The notes under the pieces were generated by a model. The model saw only the letters and a program-made list of their open reading frames with translations. It was not told the origin of the DNA and made no database searches. From Chlamydiales bacterium (lineage in GTDB: Bacteria > Chlamydiota > Chlamydiia > Chlamydiales > JACKPQ01): a DNA stretch of 64,000 nucleotides. Position numbers and translations under genes: made by a program. The stretch lies in contig JACKPP010000002.1 in NCBI GenBank assembly GCA_024233455.1, positions 372,001 through 436,000 on the forward strand. Direction: 5' to 3'. This document shows, in pieces, positions 7,806 to 16,116 of the stretch (positions are counted from its first letter, which is position 1; each line of letters starts with the position of its first letter).

Positions 7806-8981
7806 TTATAACAAATAAAATATTTCTAAAACAGCTGCAATTATACTTCCAGCAAGTAAAATAAGCAAGAAGCTCTTCCCTCCCAATAAGAGAGGATCTC
7901 CCTTCAGTTTCATATTATAGCGGCCAATCCAAACTAAGGCAGCCGGCAAAAAGCCATTTAAAAAGGCTTCACCAAAACCGCCCGCAACGCTTAGGGCTTT
8001 GTCAAAAATTGTCGGATTGATAGCGGCAAACACGAGCGGCGGGGCAAAGGTCAAAAAACACAATCCCAATCGCACGAGTCCTTTTCTTGCCACTTTGAAT
8101 CCATCGCCTAAAAAATCGACAAGTGAAAAGGCAACCCCAATGGTGGATGTGGCAATGGCAAATAAGGCAAAAAAAGCGCCTATTCCCTTCAGCGTGAGGT
8201 TTCCGGTCACGTTCTGCAGAGCCACCGTCACGGGAGCGCCAGCCTCCAGCGTTTTTTGCAGCACATCCTGTGGAATAGAACCGATAATCAGCCACTGCCA
8301 CATCACGTAGAAAATAAGTGGAATCAGCGTTCCTAGCCAAATGGAGAGCTTTAAAACTTTGACATCCCGTTTCAAATACTCTGTCAGAGGCGGAATGATG
8401 TTGTGATAACCAAAAGCACTAAATAAAAAGGGTGGAGCAAAGAGCAGCGGTTTCCAGTTTGTCAAAACTAGACGCTCAGCTACCACCGCTGTAGATCCAA
8501 CGCCTACGAGCAGGAAGAAAAAGATCACCATGGCCACAGTGAGTGCGATATTGGCTCTATCGATAGTCTTGGTTCCAATAGCTACGATAATGCCAAATAC
8601 AGCCCCAAAAAATAGGTAGCTTCCCCAACTAGCAAGATTTAAGCCAAATAGTTCGCTGAGTAGGGGCGCTCCCGCTGCAAAATAAGCCACCATTAAGCAG
8701 TAGTAGAGAAAGACAAACATGCCCCCGGCCAGCCACTGGCCTTTAACGCCCATAAAACGTTTGGCCATCGATAAGATATTGCTACCCTTGGGCATCCAAA
8801 GCATGACTTCTAGAAATAACAGCCCTGTACATAGCATGTACAACCAAACAACCACTGTCATGAGCAACGCCGGCCAAAGACCTGCCTGCCCAGTAATTAG
8901 TGGAATGCCCAGCATTCCAGCGCCAATCGTAGTTCCAGCAATCAGCAAGCTTCCACTGATCGCCCCTTTCCAATTTTTCAT
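7806..8981 (-). CDS. tyrP: Aromatic amino acid permease, TyrP family
   Basis: This 391-residue inner-membrane protein has about 11 hydrophobic helices. It starts with the signature ISGSLLIAGTTIGAGMLGIPL of the HAAAP (TyrP/Mtr/TnaB) family and carries FLFSAFGYHNIIPPL in the middle, another conserved patch. It imports tyrosine or tryptophan by proton symport. Chlamydiae cannot make these amino acids and C. trachomatis keeps tyrP copies, so a role in host amino-acid uptake is likely. The unknown secreted protein follows directly. Confidence 0.93.
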   Translation of the reverse strand: MKNWKGAISGSLLIAGTTIGAGMLGIPLITGQAGLWPALLMTVVVWLYMLCTGLLFLEVMLWMPKGSNILSMAKRFMGVKGQWLAGGMFVFLYYCLMVAYFAAGAPLLSELFGLNLASWGSYLFFGAVFGIIVAIGTKTIDRANIALTVAMVIFFFLLVGVGSTAVVAERLVLTNWKPLLFAPPFLFSAFGYHNIIPPLTEYLKRDVKVLKLSIWLGTLIPLIFYVMWQWLIIGSIPQDVLQKTLEAGAPVTVALQNVTGNLTLKGIGAFFALFAIATSTIGVAFSLVDFLGDGFKVARKGLVRLGLCFLTFAPPLVFAAINPTIFDKALSVAGGFGEAFLNGFLPAALVWIGRYNMKLKGDPLLLGGKSFLLILLAGSIIAAVLEIFYLL

Positions 8982-9001
8982 AGACTAGACAGTATACACG
9001 T

Positions 9002-9889
9002 TCAGAAGCCGAATAGCAAGTTGAGCACCACGCCTTGAAAAAATAAATTACCATTATTAGAGCTACCAGAGATAAGCGGACGAAACTGATTTTGAGAAAA
9101 ATACACCTGAGCATCGTAACCAACGGTGATACGCATCAAAAAATCAGCAAACCGGTACTGGTAGTAAGGTCCTGCGATAAACTCCAACACAGCCCGTAAA
9201 TTTTCGGTATCGCTTTTGATGTTTGCAAGTATGGAATCGCCTTGCCTCTCTTTTTGGATTACGTCGTAGTTACTCCAAAGCAGAGCTCCAGCGACATCGA
9301 TATTGAGCCCAAAAGACTGGTTAAATTTCCAAAGTGAGTCGATACCAAATCTTGGGCCTATGCCCCACATGTCGCTTTCCATTTTCAGCCTATCATCAAG
9401 AATGTGGATATTGTATTCCTGATCAATCCACGCAGTCTTGATCCCAATAGAAGGACTAAGCTCAAGCCAACCGCGTGGGTAAAAATTAGCTCGCAGGCCC
9501 ACATCCAGGGTATTAAATGCAACATTCCAATGCGCAGTAGCGGCGGTGGCGTAGGCTAAACTAGCTGCAGAAGAATTCCAAATAGGAAAAATCACCGGTC
9601 CGCTCACACTTCCATCGCCCGTGCCGCAAAAATGGGTCCAAAGCCCAAACACTTCAAAATTGCGAGATGGAATGACAAATCCTGCACCTAGCCTTCCTCC
9701 AACACCCCAATCAAACGAAATATTTTCAAACTTTCCATTAATAATATGTCCCGTGGTTTTACTGGTCACCGCATAGTCTAATCCCGACTGATGCGGATAC
9801 CAAAACAGGGGACCTCCCTCAAAGAAAAAACGTGGGTTTGCAAAAAGGCACGTTGAACTAAGAAATAAAAGCATCAATTTCTTTCGCAA
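9002..9889 (-). CDS. Lpg1974/MOMP-like outer membrane beta-barrel protein
   Basis: A signal peptide (RKKLMLLFLSSTCLFA) precedes a 277-residue mature part rich in alternating hydrophobic and aromatic strands. The start FFFEGGPLFWYPHQSGLDYA is the typical opening of the Legionella Lpg1974-type major outer membrane protein family, which is expanded in several environmental chlamydiae as MOMP-like porins. It ends in Phe (LNLLFGF), the usual last residue recognised by BamA. It lies 3 bases after the antiporter gene. Confidence 0.85.
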   Translation of the reverse strand: MRKKLMLLFLSSTCLFANPRFFFEGGPLFWYPHQSGLDYAVTSKTTGHIINGKFENISFDWGVGGRLGAGFVIPSRNFEVFGLWTHFCGTGDGSVSGPVIFPIWNSSAASLAYATAATAHWNVAFNTLDVGLRANFYPRGWLELSPSIGIKTAWIDQEYNIHILDDRLKMESDMWGIGPRFGIDSLWKFNQSFGLNIDVAGALLWSNYDVIQKERQGDSILANIKSDTENLRAVLEFIAGPYYQYRFADFLMRITVGYDAQVYFSQNQFRPLISGSSNNGNLFFQGVVLNLLFGF

Positions 9890-9892
9890 ATC

Positions 9893-11341
9893 CTACCTCA
9901 TGGTAAAAAAGAAGATAGCTAGAAAGACAAGGGTGGGGCCAAGCGCCCCTAAGAACAAATAGAGTGGTGAAACGCCACCGCGGAAATATTTGCGCAAAAT
10001 CATTTGACCCGCAGGGTTAGGGGCATTGGCAATTACGGTCAAACCGCCACCGATGATCACCCCACTCATAATGGCATACTTTAAAGACTCGGTAAGTGTG
10101 GGCAAAAGTGAGGCTAGGTAGACTACCGCGGCGTTGTCATTAAAGGCAGTCAAAATCACGCCAGTTAGCATAAGGGCACCCCGTGATAGACCTCCAAGCG
10201 AAGGTTCAATCCACCACCCTTGCAAGCCACCGTGAATCACCAAACCGGCCAAGAAAAAGCCGACCAAGATGGGGCGTTTAAGCGAAAGGGCAAATTGGTG
10301 CGGCGCTGTGGCGTGATGAAATCCTAAAAACAACAAAAAACTTCCGATAAAAACGGGCGGATAGTGGGAATTGAGAACAATCCAGAAAAGCAGAACAAAA
10401 TGTGTAATCGTAATCCAAACCGGGACCGGCTCAGTATCTTCATCCACGGGGGTGTGCCCCTGCATTTGCGCTTTAGAGCGCTGCAAAGAACGCAGCTCTT
10501 TTTTAAAAATGAACCAGCCAGCAGTATTGCACAACACAATTCCGGCAAAAGCCTTCCATCCAAAAACAGAGAACATATACCAGGATGACCAGCCCCAACA
10601 CTTGGCAACAATCAATACCGGCGGGGCCGCAAAATTAGTTAAAACACCACCTACAGAAATGTTGACAAAGAGCAATCCGATCGTAGCATAAGCTAGTTTA
10701 GGGTTGGGTTTATACTGGTAAATTTGACGACCTAAAAGAAGGGCGGCCAATGTCATGGCGCCGGCTTCAGTAATAAACGATCCGAGCAAAGGTCCTATTG
10801 TCAAAATAGAAAACCACCAAGCAGAAACTGACCCCCCAAGCGTTTTAGCCACACGGCTCATGGCCTTTTCAGCAGCTTTTACCACGGGACGTGTGGCAGC
10901 AAGGCACATGACCACTACGACAAAAATAGGCTCGGTATAGGAGCGATTATCAATATAAGCAACCGCGGTATGCCAGTCGTAGAATAAAGCAATAGCAATA
11001 AAAAGTGGGATGACCCAAATGCCAAAAATAACTTCTACTTCACCTAGAAAATAGAAAATTTCGGCCAAAAAGCTCTTATCGCTCATGCCAACGCCATCAA
11101 AAATTTCAGTGTCAAAATCGGGACGTTTGCGCCGTTTTTTGCGCTCGTGTAAAACTTCTAGCCGCCTAGCAACATGGGTGAATTTATTGGCAAAAAACGT
11201 ATGCAAGATGGCTAAAATAAAAATGATAAGTGATACCACATGGAAAGGGCTAAATGCAGCATCCTCTAAAACAGAAACCATGCGGGTATCTTGCACAAGC
11301 GAATCAGTGCAAACTTGAGCTGCTTGAGCTAGCCAGGGCAT
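9893..11341 (-). CDS. Putative Na+/H+ antiporter
   Basis: The protein has about 480 residues and 11-12 hydrophobic helices, with a polar region (HERKKRRKRPDFDTEIFDGVG) after the first. Conserved patches include SFITEAGAMTLAALLLG and GVILTAFNDNAAVVYLASL, which fit the ion transporter superfamily and the putative Na+/H+ antiporter family found across chlamydiae. It would exchange sodium and protons across the inner membrane, useful beside sodium-dependent transport. The ATG used has GGAAGG just upstream; a TTG four codons earlier is also in frame. It is transcribed with the porin-like gene. Confidence 0.85.
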   Translation of the reverse strand: MPWLAQAAQVCTDSLVQDTRMVSVLEDAAFSPFHVVSLIIFILAILHTFFANKFTHVARRLEVLHERKKRRKRPDFDTEIFDGVGMSDKSFLAEIFYFLGEVEVIFGIWVIPLFIAIALFYDWHTAVAYIDNRSYTEPIFVVVVMCLAATRPVVKAAEKAMSRVAKTLGGSVSAWWFSILTIGPLLGSFITEAGAMTLAALLLGRQIYQYKPNPKLAYATIGLLFVNISVGGVLTNFAAPPVLIVAKCWGWSSWYMFSVFGWKAFAGIVLCNTAGWFIFKKELRSLQRSKAQMQGHTPVDEDTEPVPVWITITHFVLLFWIVLNSHYPPVFIGSFLLFLGFHHATAPHQFALSLKRPILVGFFLAGLVIHGGLQGWWIEPSLGGLSRGALMLTGVILTAFNDNAAVVYLASLLPTLTESLKYAIMSGVIIGGGLTVIANAPNPAGQMILRKYFRGGVSPLYLFLGALGPTLVFLAIFFFTMR

Positions 11342-11476
11342 GTTACCTTCCAAATGTTGTCAATGGTATCCAAAACTGACCGCATTATTCTCCCTGAATG
11401 GATAAATTGCAACCCTTAATGTAGCAAAATAATTTTTTAAAACCAGGAAAATCTCTATCTATGGTATGATCCAAGA

Positions 11477-12409
11477 ATGAAAAAGCTCATCTTACTGCTA
11501 ATTCTAAATTTCTCAATATTTGCCTCGATGCTCGAAAAGTTCGCTGATGCCGAACCTGGGTGTTACAGTGTTTTTGAAAGTCAGAAAACCTATACGCTTT
11601 TGCACCTGCATTCAAAAAGCGATAGCACGGTGATTTTAGAAGAAATCTCCGCTCCAACTCACGCTGTTTCCAAGGGATGGGACTGGAAATCTTGGATTTC
11701 CAAAAATGCGCCGGGTCATACCGCTTGGACTCAATACGAGTTCGATTTAAAAAGTGGGCAGCTGCTCGAGTGTTACTCTTTTACCCGTGAGAGCTGGCTG
11801 CAGAACAATGACGGACTGCTTGGAGTCCTCATAAATTTGGGATTCAAACCCATTGCCGAGACAAAGCGCAAACGCATTGGTGCCACCCCCCCTCATCACG
11901 CCATTGATATTCGCCCTATTTGGAATCCACCTAAATTTGTCCACGGGTCACAGGTGAAATACGCCAAATTTAATGCGGTAAAAACCAGATGGCCCAAAGA
12001 TGAATCGGAAATGGCTGACAAAAAAATCATCCTTTACTTTGACCAAACAGGCTTTCCCTTCCCTTACTGGATCGATATCACCGCAACAATTGACACCCAC
12101 ATCCATGCAATCGACTCAGGCAATGAGATGCAATCACCTCGTTCACACTTACCCCGTAGATACCCCCAAATCATAGGTTCCTACCAACAACAAGGGTCCT
12201 TACTCCGTCTACAAATCAAGACCCCGCTCTATTACAAAAACTTCAATCTCTACAACGGCTCAAAGCCTACTGCTTGCAGCATCACTGAGCAAGGCGACAC
12301 CCTTTACCTCGACATTGATCCTGGATCTATCAACCCCAAAGAACCCTTGATGCTCACACCCGATAGCCATCCCCATATCTTTGTAGATTTGCCCCCCTTG
12401 CCAAAATAG
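11477..12409 (+). CDS. Secreted protein, function unknown, upstream of lepB
   Basis: The 310-residue product starts with a signal peptide (MKKLILLLILNFSIFASML). The mature part reads as a beta-rich single domain with conserved-looking patches GWDWKSWISKNAPGHTAW and ILYFDQTGFPFPYWID; I do not recognise the family. It lies 27 bases before lepB on the same strand, so it is probably the first gene of that operon. Position and signal peptide suggest a periplasmic or outer-membrane-associated role. Confidence 0.75.
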   Translation: MKKLILLLILNFSIFASMLEKFADAEPGCYSVFESQKTYTLLHLHSKSDSTVILEEISAPTHAVSKGWDWKSWISKNAPGHTAWTQYEFDLKSGQLLECYSFTRESWLQNNDGLLGVLINLGFKPIAETKRKRIGATPPHHAIDIRPIWNPPKFVHGSQVKYAKFNAVKTRWPKDESEMADKKIILYFDQTGFPFPYWIDITATIDTHIHAIDSGNEMQSPRSHLPRRYPQIIGSYQQQGSLLRLQIKTPLYYKNFNLYNGSKPTACSITEQGDTLYLDIDPGSINPKEPLMLTPDSHPHIFVDLPPLPK

Positions 12410-12436
12410 GTCGACTCACCTAAACTGGCTCAAGTC

Positions 12437-14302
12437 ATGGATAAAGTCTATTCACTTAGAAAGTGCAAGCACATCTTGCGCCATACCTTTAAGCACTACC
12501 GCCGTCGCGGTCAGAAGTTTTCAGTGGAAATACGCATCTCCATTTTTGATGCCATGGTCGCCTTGCAAGATGCCATTATCGCCAAGGATCGCCCTGATGC
12601 AAGCCAGAAAGCTCACGCGGTAGAAGCTCTCTATGACGCTCATTTTGAAAGGCCAGCTCCCCTGCGTTGGGCGCATAGCGTACTCGGACTATTATTTGTT
12701 CTAGGCGTTGCCATTATCATTAGGCAGCTCTGGTTTGAACTATACGAAATTCCAACCGGATCGATGAGACCGACCTTACAAGAAAAAGATCGCCTTGTCG
12801 TTTCAAAATCACCATTCGGTATAAACATCCCGCTTATTCCCGACCATATGTATTTTAATCCTGACCTAGTCAAGAGGGGCAACATCGTGGTATTTACAAC
12901 CGCCGGCATGGATATTCCTGATAGTAACATGCTCTACTTTTACCTCTTCCCTGGAAAAAAACAATACGTTAAACGGCTCATTGGAAAACCTGGCGATACC
13001 CTTTACTTTTACGGTGGACAAATCTATGGCATCGATGCCCGGGGAAATTCCATCGACCATGAACTCCAAAATCCCCAGCTAGGTTATATCAACCACGTCC
13101 CTTTCATCCAGTTTGATGGTAAAATACAGCTTCCCTCTCAACCCAAAAATGGCATCTATACACCTGTTATAATTAAACAAACCAATCAACCTGTGGCCAG
13201 ACTCAATGCTTATGCATCAGGACATGTGCAGGGTCAAATGCTGCCCAATCCCAATAAACCTCAAGGCATCAACGCCTCAATACCCAATTATTTCGACCTC
13301 TGGGGTTTTAAAAATTACGCCATGTGCCGACTAATTACGCCTCAAAAAGCAGCTCAGTTTTATCCTCGGGCAGCAGCGGAACTTGAAGGCCTTTACCTCG
13401 AACTCACTCATCATCCATCGATAAAAAATGCGCACCTTATGCAAAACTACAAAGGGCATTTTATGCCTGCTCTGGACCTTTCGCAGACCTACCTTCCCCT
13501 AGAAACACCTCAGCTTAAAAAACTGTACAAATCACTTACTACAGCGCGCTTTATCGTTAAAGATGAACTAGCAAGACGCTATGGCGCTCCTGCAATCACC
13601 CATCCAACTTATCCATCCATGCACAACATTCCAAACGGCACCTACCAATTCCAACAGGGAGTTGCCTACAAAGTCTTGCCAGGTGGTATCCTATCCCAGC
13701 TTCCTCCTAGCCACCCACTCAATCAATACGATGAAAAACGTCTACTTACCCTTTACAACTTAGGGATTGAATTCAACACCTACTACAGCCCCACCAGCAA
13801 AAATCAAGTTCTACCCTCGCGCTACGCCTATTTCCGCAACGGTGATTTTTACACCATGAACATGCCTATCTTAAAAGCAGACGATCCTACACTCATACGC
13901 TTTATCCACGATGAGTACCTTCGCCAGCAAAACGCTCCTACTTATGCCCCCTATTATCCATTCGACGACCAGGGACCACCAAGTAGCAAGGACGACTTCC
14001 TTATGCGTTATGGACTTACCGTACCAGAAGGCCACTACTTTGTTCTTGGTGACAACTATGCCATGTCAGCTGATTCACGCGATTTTGGCTTTGTACCAGC
14101 TGGCAACCTGCGTGGACAGACAAGCTTTATCTTCTGGCCTCCAGGCCCCCGTTTCGGTTTCCCCATCCAAGCCAGCGCCCCCCTCTTCTCTTTTCCTAAC
14201 TTACTCGTTTGGGTCTTGGCGTTTATTGGTATTCTTTTCTCTTGGCGCCATCACTACCGAACCCACCATCTGCCGCTTGACTTCGGCGATCGGCCCGAAT
14301 AG
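12437..14302 (+). CDS. lepB: Signal peptidase I, chlamydial long form
   Basis: This cleaves signal peptides from exported proteins. The active-site Ser is in PTGSMRPTL (Ser109) and the general-base Lys in KRLIGKPGDTL (residue 179). Box E is present late as FVLGDNYAMSADSRDFGFV. Unlike the usual 250-350-residue enzyme it has 621 residues: about 300 extra residues lie between the Lys box and box E, as in chlamydial LepB. A basic N-terminal region, one membrane helix near residues 80-98 and a second hydrophobic segment near the C-terminus are visible. In Chlamydia lepB also sits next to ileS; here the two are separated by three genes. Confidence 0.95.
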   Translation: MDKVYSLRKCKHILRHTFKHYRRRGQKFSVEIRISIFDAMVALQDAIIAKDRPDASQKAHAVEALYDAHFERPAPLRWAHSVLGLLFVLGVAIIIRQLWFELYEIPTGSMRPTLQEKDRLVVSKSPFGINIPLIPDHMYFNPDLVKRGNIVVFTTAGMDIPDSNMLYFYLFPGKKQYVKRLIGKPGDTLYFYGGQIYGIDARGNSIDHELQNPQLGYINHVPFIQFDGKIQLPSQPKNGIYTPVIIKQTNQPVARLNAYASGHVQGQMLPNPNKPQGINASIPNYFDLWGFKNYAMCRLITPQKAAQFYPRAAAELEGLYLELTHHPSIKNAHLMQNYKGHFMPALDLSQTYLPLETPQLKKLYKSLTTARFIVKDELARRYGAPAITHPTYPSMHNIPNGTYQFQQGVAYKVLPGGILSQLPPSHPLNQYDEKRLLTLYNLGIEFNTYYSPTSKNQVLPSRYAYFRNGDFYTMNMPILKADDPTLIRFIHDEYLRQQNAPTYAPYYPFDDQGPPSSKDDFLMRYGLTVPEGHYFVLGDNYAMSADSRDFGFVPAGNLRGQTSFIFWPPGPRFGFPIQASAPLFSFPNLLVWVLAFIGILFSWRHHYRTHHLPLDFGDRPE

Positions 14303-14310
14303 AGGTCCCT

Positions 14311-14613
14311 ATGTCTAGCTTTGAATGCCTTGACCACAACACCCATCTCATCCTACTCCCCTCTGAAAATACGCAACCAACTTGCATCGCTCTTTGGGCT
14401 GGGACCATCCAAGGTGAGGCGAAAATCATACGTGTCAGTTTGGATCCACCCCCGATTCAAAATAATGACCTTAAAGAGCGCAAAGTATTTCATATCAATG
14501 GCTTGCCTAACGAAGTATCATCATCTGAAATAATCATATTGGCCCTAGCCGCATTGAAAAAAGCGATCATCTTGAGTGATGATATAATTTATTTTAAATT
14601 TACCGAAACTTAA
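14311..14613 (+). CDS. Small conserved-looking protein following lepB
   Basis: A 100-residue frame starts 9 bases after the lepB stop with gagg upstream, so it is likely translated from the lepB message. It has no signal peptide or membrane helix. I see no family motif. Confidence 0.55.
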   Translation: MSSFECLDHNTHLILLPSENTQPTCIALWAGTIQGEAKIIRVSLDPPPIQNNDLKERKVFHINGLPNEVSSSEIIILALAALKKAIILSDDIIYFKFTET

Positions 14614-14727
14614 CACTTTTATTACCAGATGATTAAATATATGTAATTATGAAGCTATTTTTTTCAGCTTGCATATATATCGCATTTTTTATACAATTTT
14701 AATTAAAATTTAACAAAGTTGATTATT

Positions 14728-15717
14728 ATGACTTATAATGTAAAAATAGCAAGCTACAACACAGGTACAAAGGCCGACTACTCAAACGTTCACAAGGGCC
14801 AAGGAGCTAGAACGGCTGAAATAGGAAAAAAGGCATTTAGCTCATTAGCAGAGCAAAATGTTGATCTTTTTTGCCTCCAAGAGGCTTACAACTATGATGA
14901 CAGTGATATTTTTCACACCGAAAACCGTTGGACAACAGACCAATTTGATTATATTCGCACTGAAAGTGGACTAGCGCTAGTTTGGAATAACAGTCGTTTT
15001 TCATTGATCAAGGGTTCAATTACTAAAAGCGAGGACTTTTTGATAGCTGATCTATACGATCAAACGAATAAAAAAGTTATACGGGTAGCTTCTCTTCACA
15101 TTCCTGGATACAACATCGAAAGTCTTCAAACTGATGATAAGAAAAAGGAATTTGATAGGGACGTAAATAATGGGTCTTCAATGACCGCCGTAGTAAAATG
15201 TTTAGGAGACCTACTAAAAGATAAAGAGGCTGATTTTACCATTGTCGGATCCGATACCAATTCAATTCCCAAGATTTACGATCGCTTTCACCGCACATTT
15301 GAATGTAACGGCCTTTCATACGACAAAAAAGACCAAGAACCTACCAATCAGTACATCCCCCCTAGTAATGAAAATGTGGAAGGAATAAAAGATAATGAAA
15401 ATGTGGAAGGAAAAAAAGACGATCACGAAAAGCGCCAAATAGATTTTATCTTTAAGTCACGCTTTTTAAGTTCTAAAAAAGAAGAAAGACCAGAGCAATT
15501 AAACCTAAAAAATCCTGAAAACCCAAGTGACCACATTCCGGTGATCCAAACATTGAGGATGGGATTTTTTGCCAGCATCTTTAAAATGATCTCTGACTTC
15601 TTTTCTGGGAAGCAAAAACCCGAAGTTGCCCAAAAAGATACATTTGAGCAACCAGTCGAAGTAGCTGAAGATGACGTATTCAAACGCATTACTACGCAAG
15701 TTGAGCTGCGCAATTAG
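14728..15717 (+). CDS. Endonuclease/exonuclease/phosphatase-fold protein
   Basis: The EEP motifs appear in order: IASYNTG at the start, FCLQEA (metal-binding Glu), VGSDTNS in place of GDFN, RQIDFIF and SDHIPV (Asp-His pair). It should be a metal-dependent phosphodiesterase or phosphatase acting on nucleic acid or lipid. After the domain comes a hydrophobic stretch (FFASIFKMISDFF) and an acidic tail. Two copies of NENVEGxKD near residue 215 form a short tandem repeat. The ATG at 14728 is preferred over an in-frame TTG nine bases earlier. The AT-rich flanks and stand-alone position suggest an acquired or effector-like gene; secretion is inference. Confidence 0.85.
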   Translation: MTYNVKIASYNTGTKADYSNVHKGQGARTAEIGKKAFSSLAEQNVDLFCLQEAYNYDDSDIFHTENRWTTDQFDYIRTESGLALVWNNSRFSLIKGSITKSEDFLIADLYDQTNKKVIRVASLHIPGYNIESLQTDDKKKEFDRDVNNGSSMTAVVKCLGDLLKDKEADFTIVGSDTNSIPKIYDRFHRTFECNGLSYDKKDQEPTNQYIPPSNENVEGIKDNENVEGKKDDHEKRQIDFIFKSRFLSSKKEERPEQLNLKNPENPSDHIPVIQTLRMGFFASIFKMISDFFSGKQKPEVAQKDTFEQPVEVAEDDVFKRITTQVELRN

Positions 15718-15744
15718 CAAAAGCAAAATCAGAAATGCTCTTGT

Positions 15745-16116
15745 CTAGCAAGACCGCAAAAGGCTAAAGATGCCGGCCTTGGCTTTGCACGCTAAAAATA
15801 ATTGGAACGCCGGCAATAGTTCCCTTGCCATCAAAATAGTAATTGGTGGCAAAGGGCGCGTCATTCCATAGTGTACAATCAACGAAAACACCAAGCCTAG
15901 TCGCAGAGCAATCAAACCTTTGGCTGATTGCACATGGTGATTCCTTAAAACACGTAATGCCAAAACTAGCATCGTTGAATAGAGCAAAAGATAAACTAGC
16001 GCCCACAGAATCGCTTGACCTTGCAATAAATTCTGACCGGCACTCAAAAGGCGCGGAAACGCTTCAATCACTGTAAAAATAAAACAGGTGCGGATATACA
16101 AAATGGGAAGGTTCAA
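15745..16116 (-). CDS. Small integral membrane protein downstream of ileS
   Basis: The 123-residue protein has three or four hydrophobic segments. It starts with TTG directly after the ileS stop codon, so it would be translated by coupling or reinitiation. No family motif is visible. It could be a conserved chlamydial membrane protein of the ileS region; the unusual start lowers confidence. Confidence 0.5.
   Translation of the reverse strand: MNLPILYIRTCFIFTVIEAFPRLLSAGQNLLQGQAILWALVYLLLYSTMLVLALRVLRNHHVQSAKGLIALRLGLVFSLIVHYGMTRPLPPITILMARELLPAFQLFLACKAKAGIFSLLRSC

Noticed and set aside
8002..8340. Overlapping 112-residue frame within tyrP
   Set aside because: It lies in another frame of a clear, intact membrane protein gene with no start signal of its own.
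15361..15420. Frameshift in the EEP-fold gene
   Set aside because: The near-identical tandem repeat looked like an assembly artefact, but it is a multiple of three and keeps the frame.
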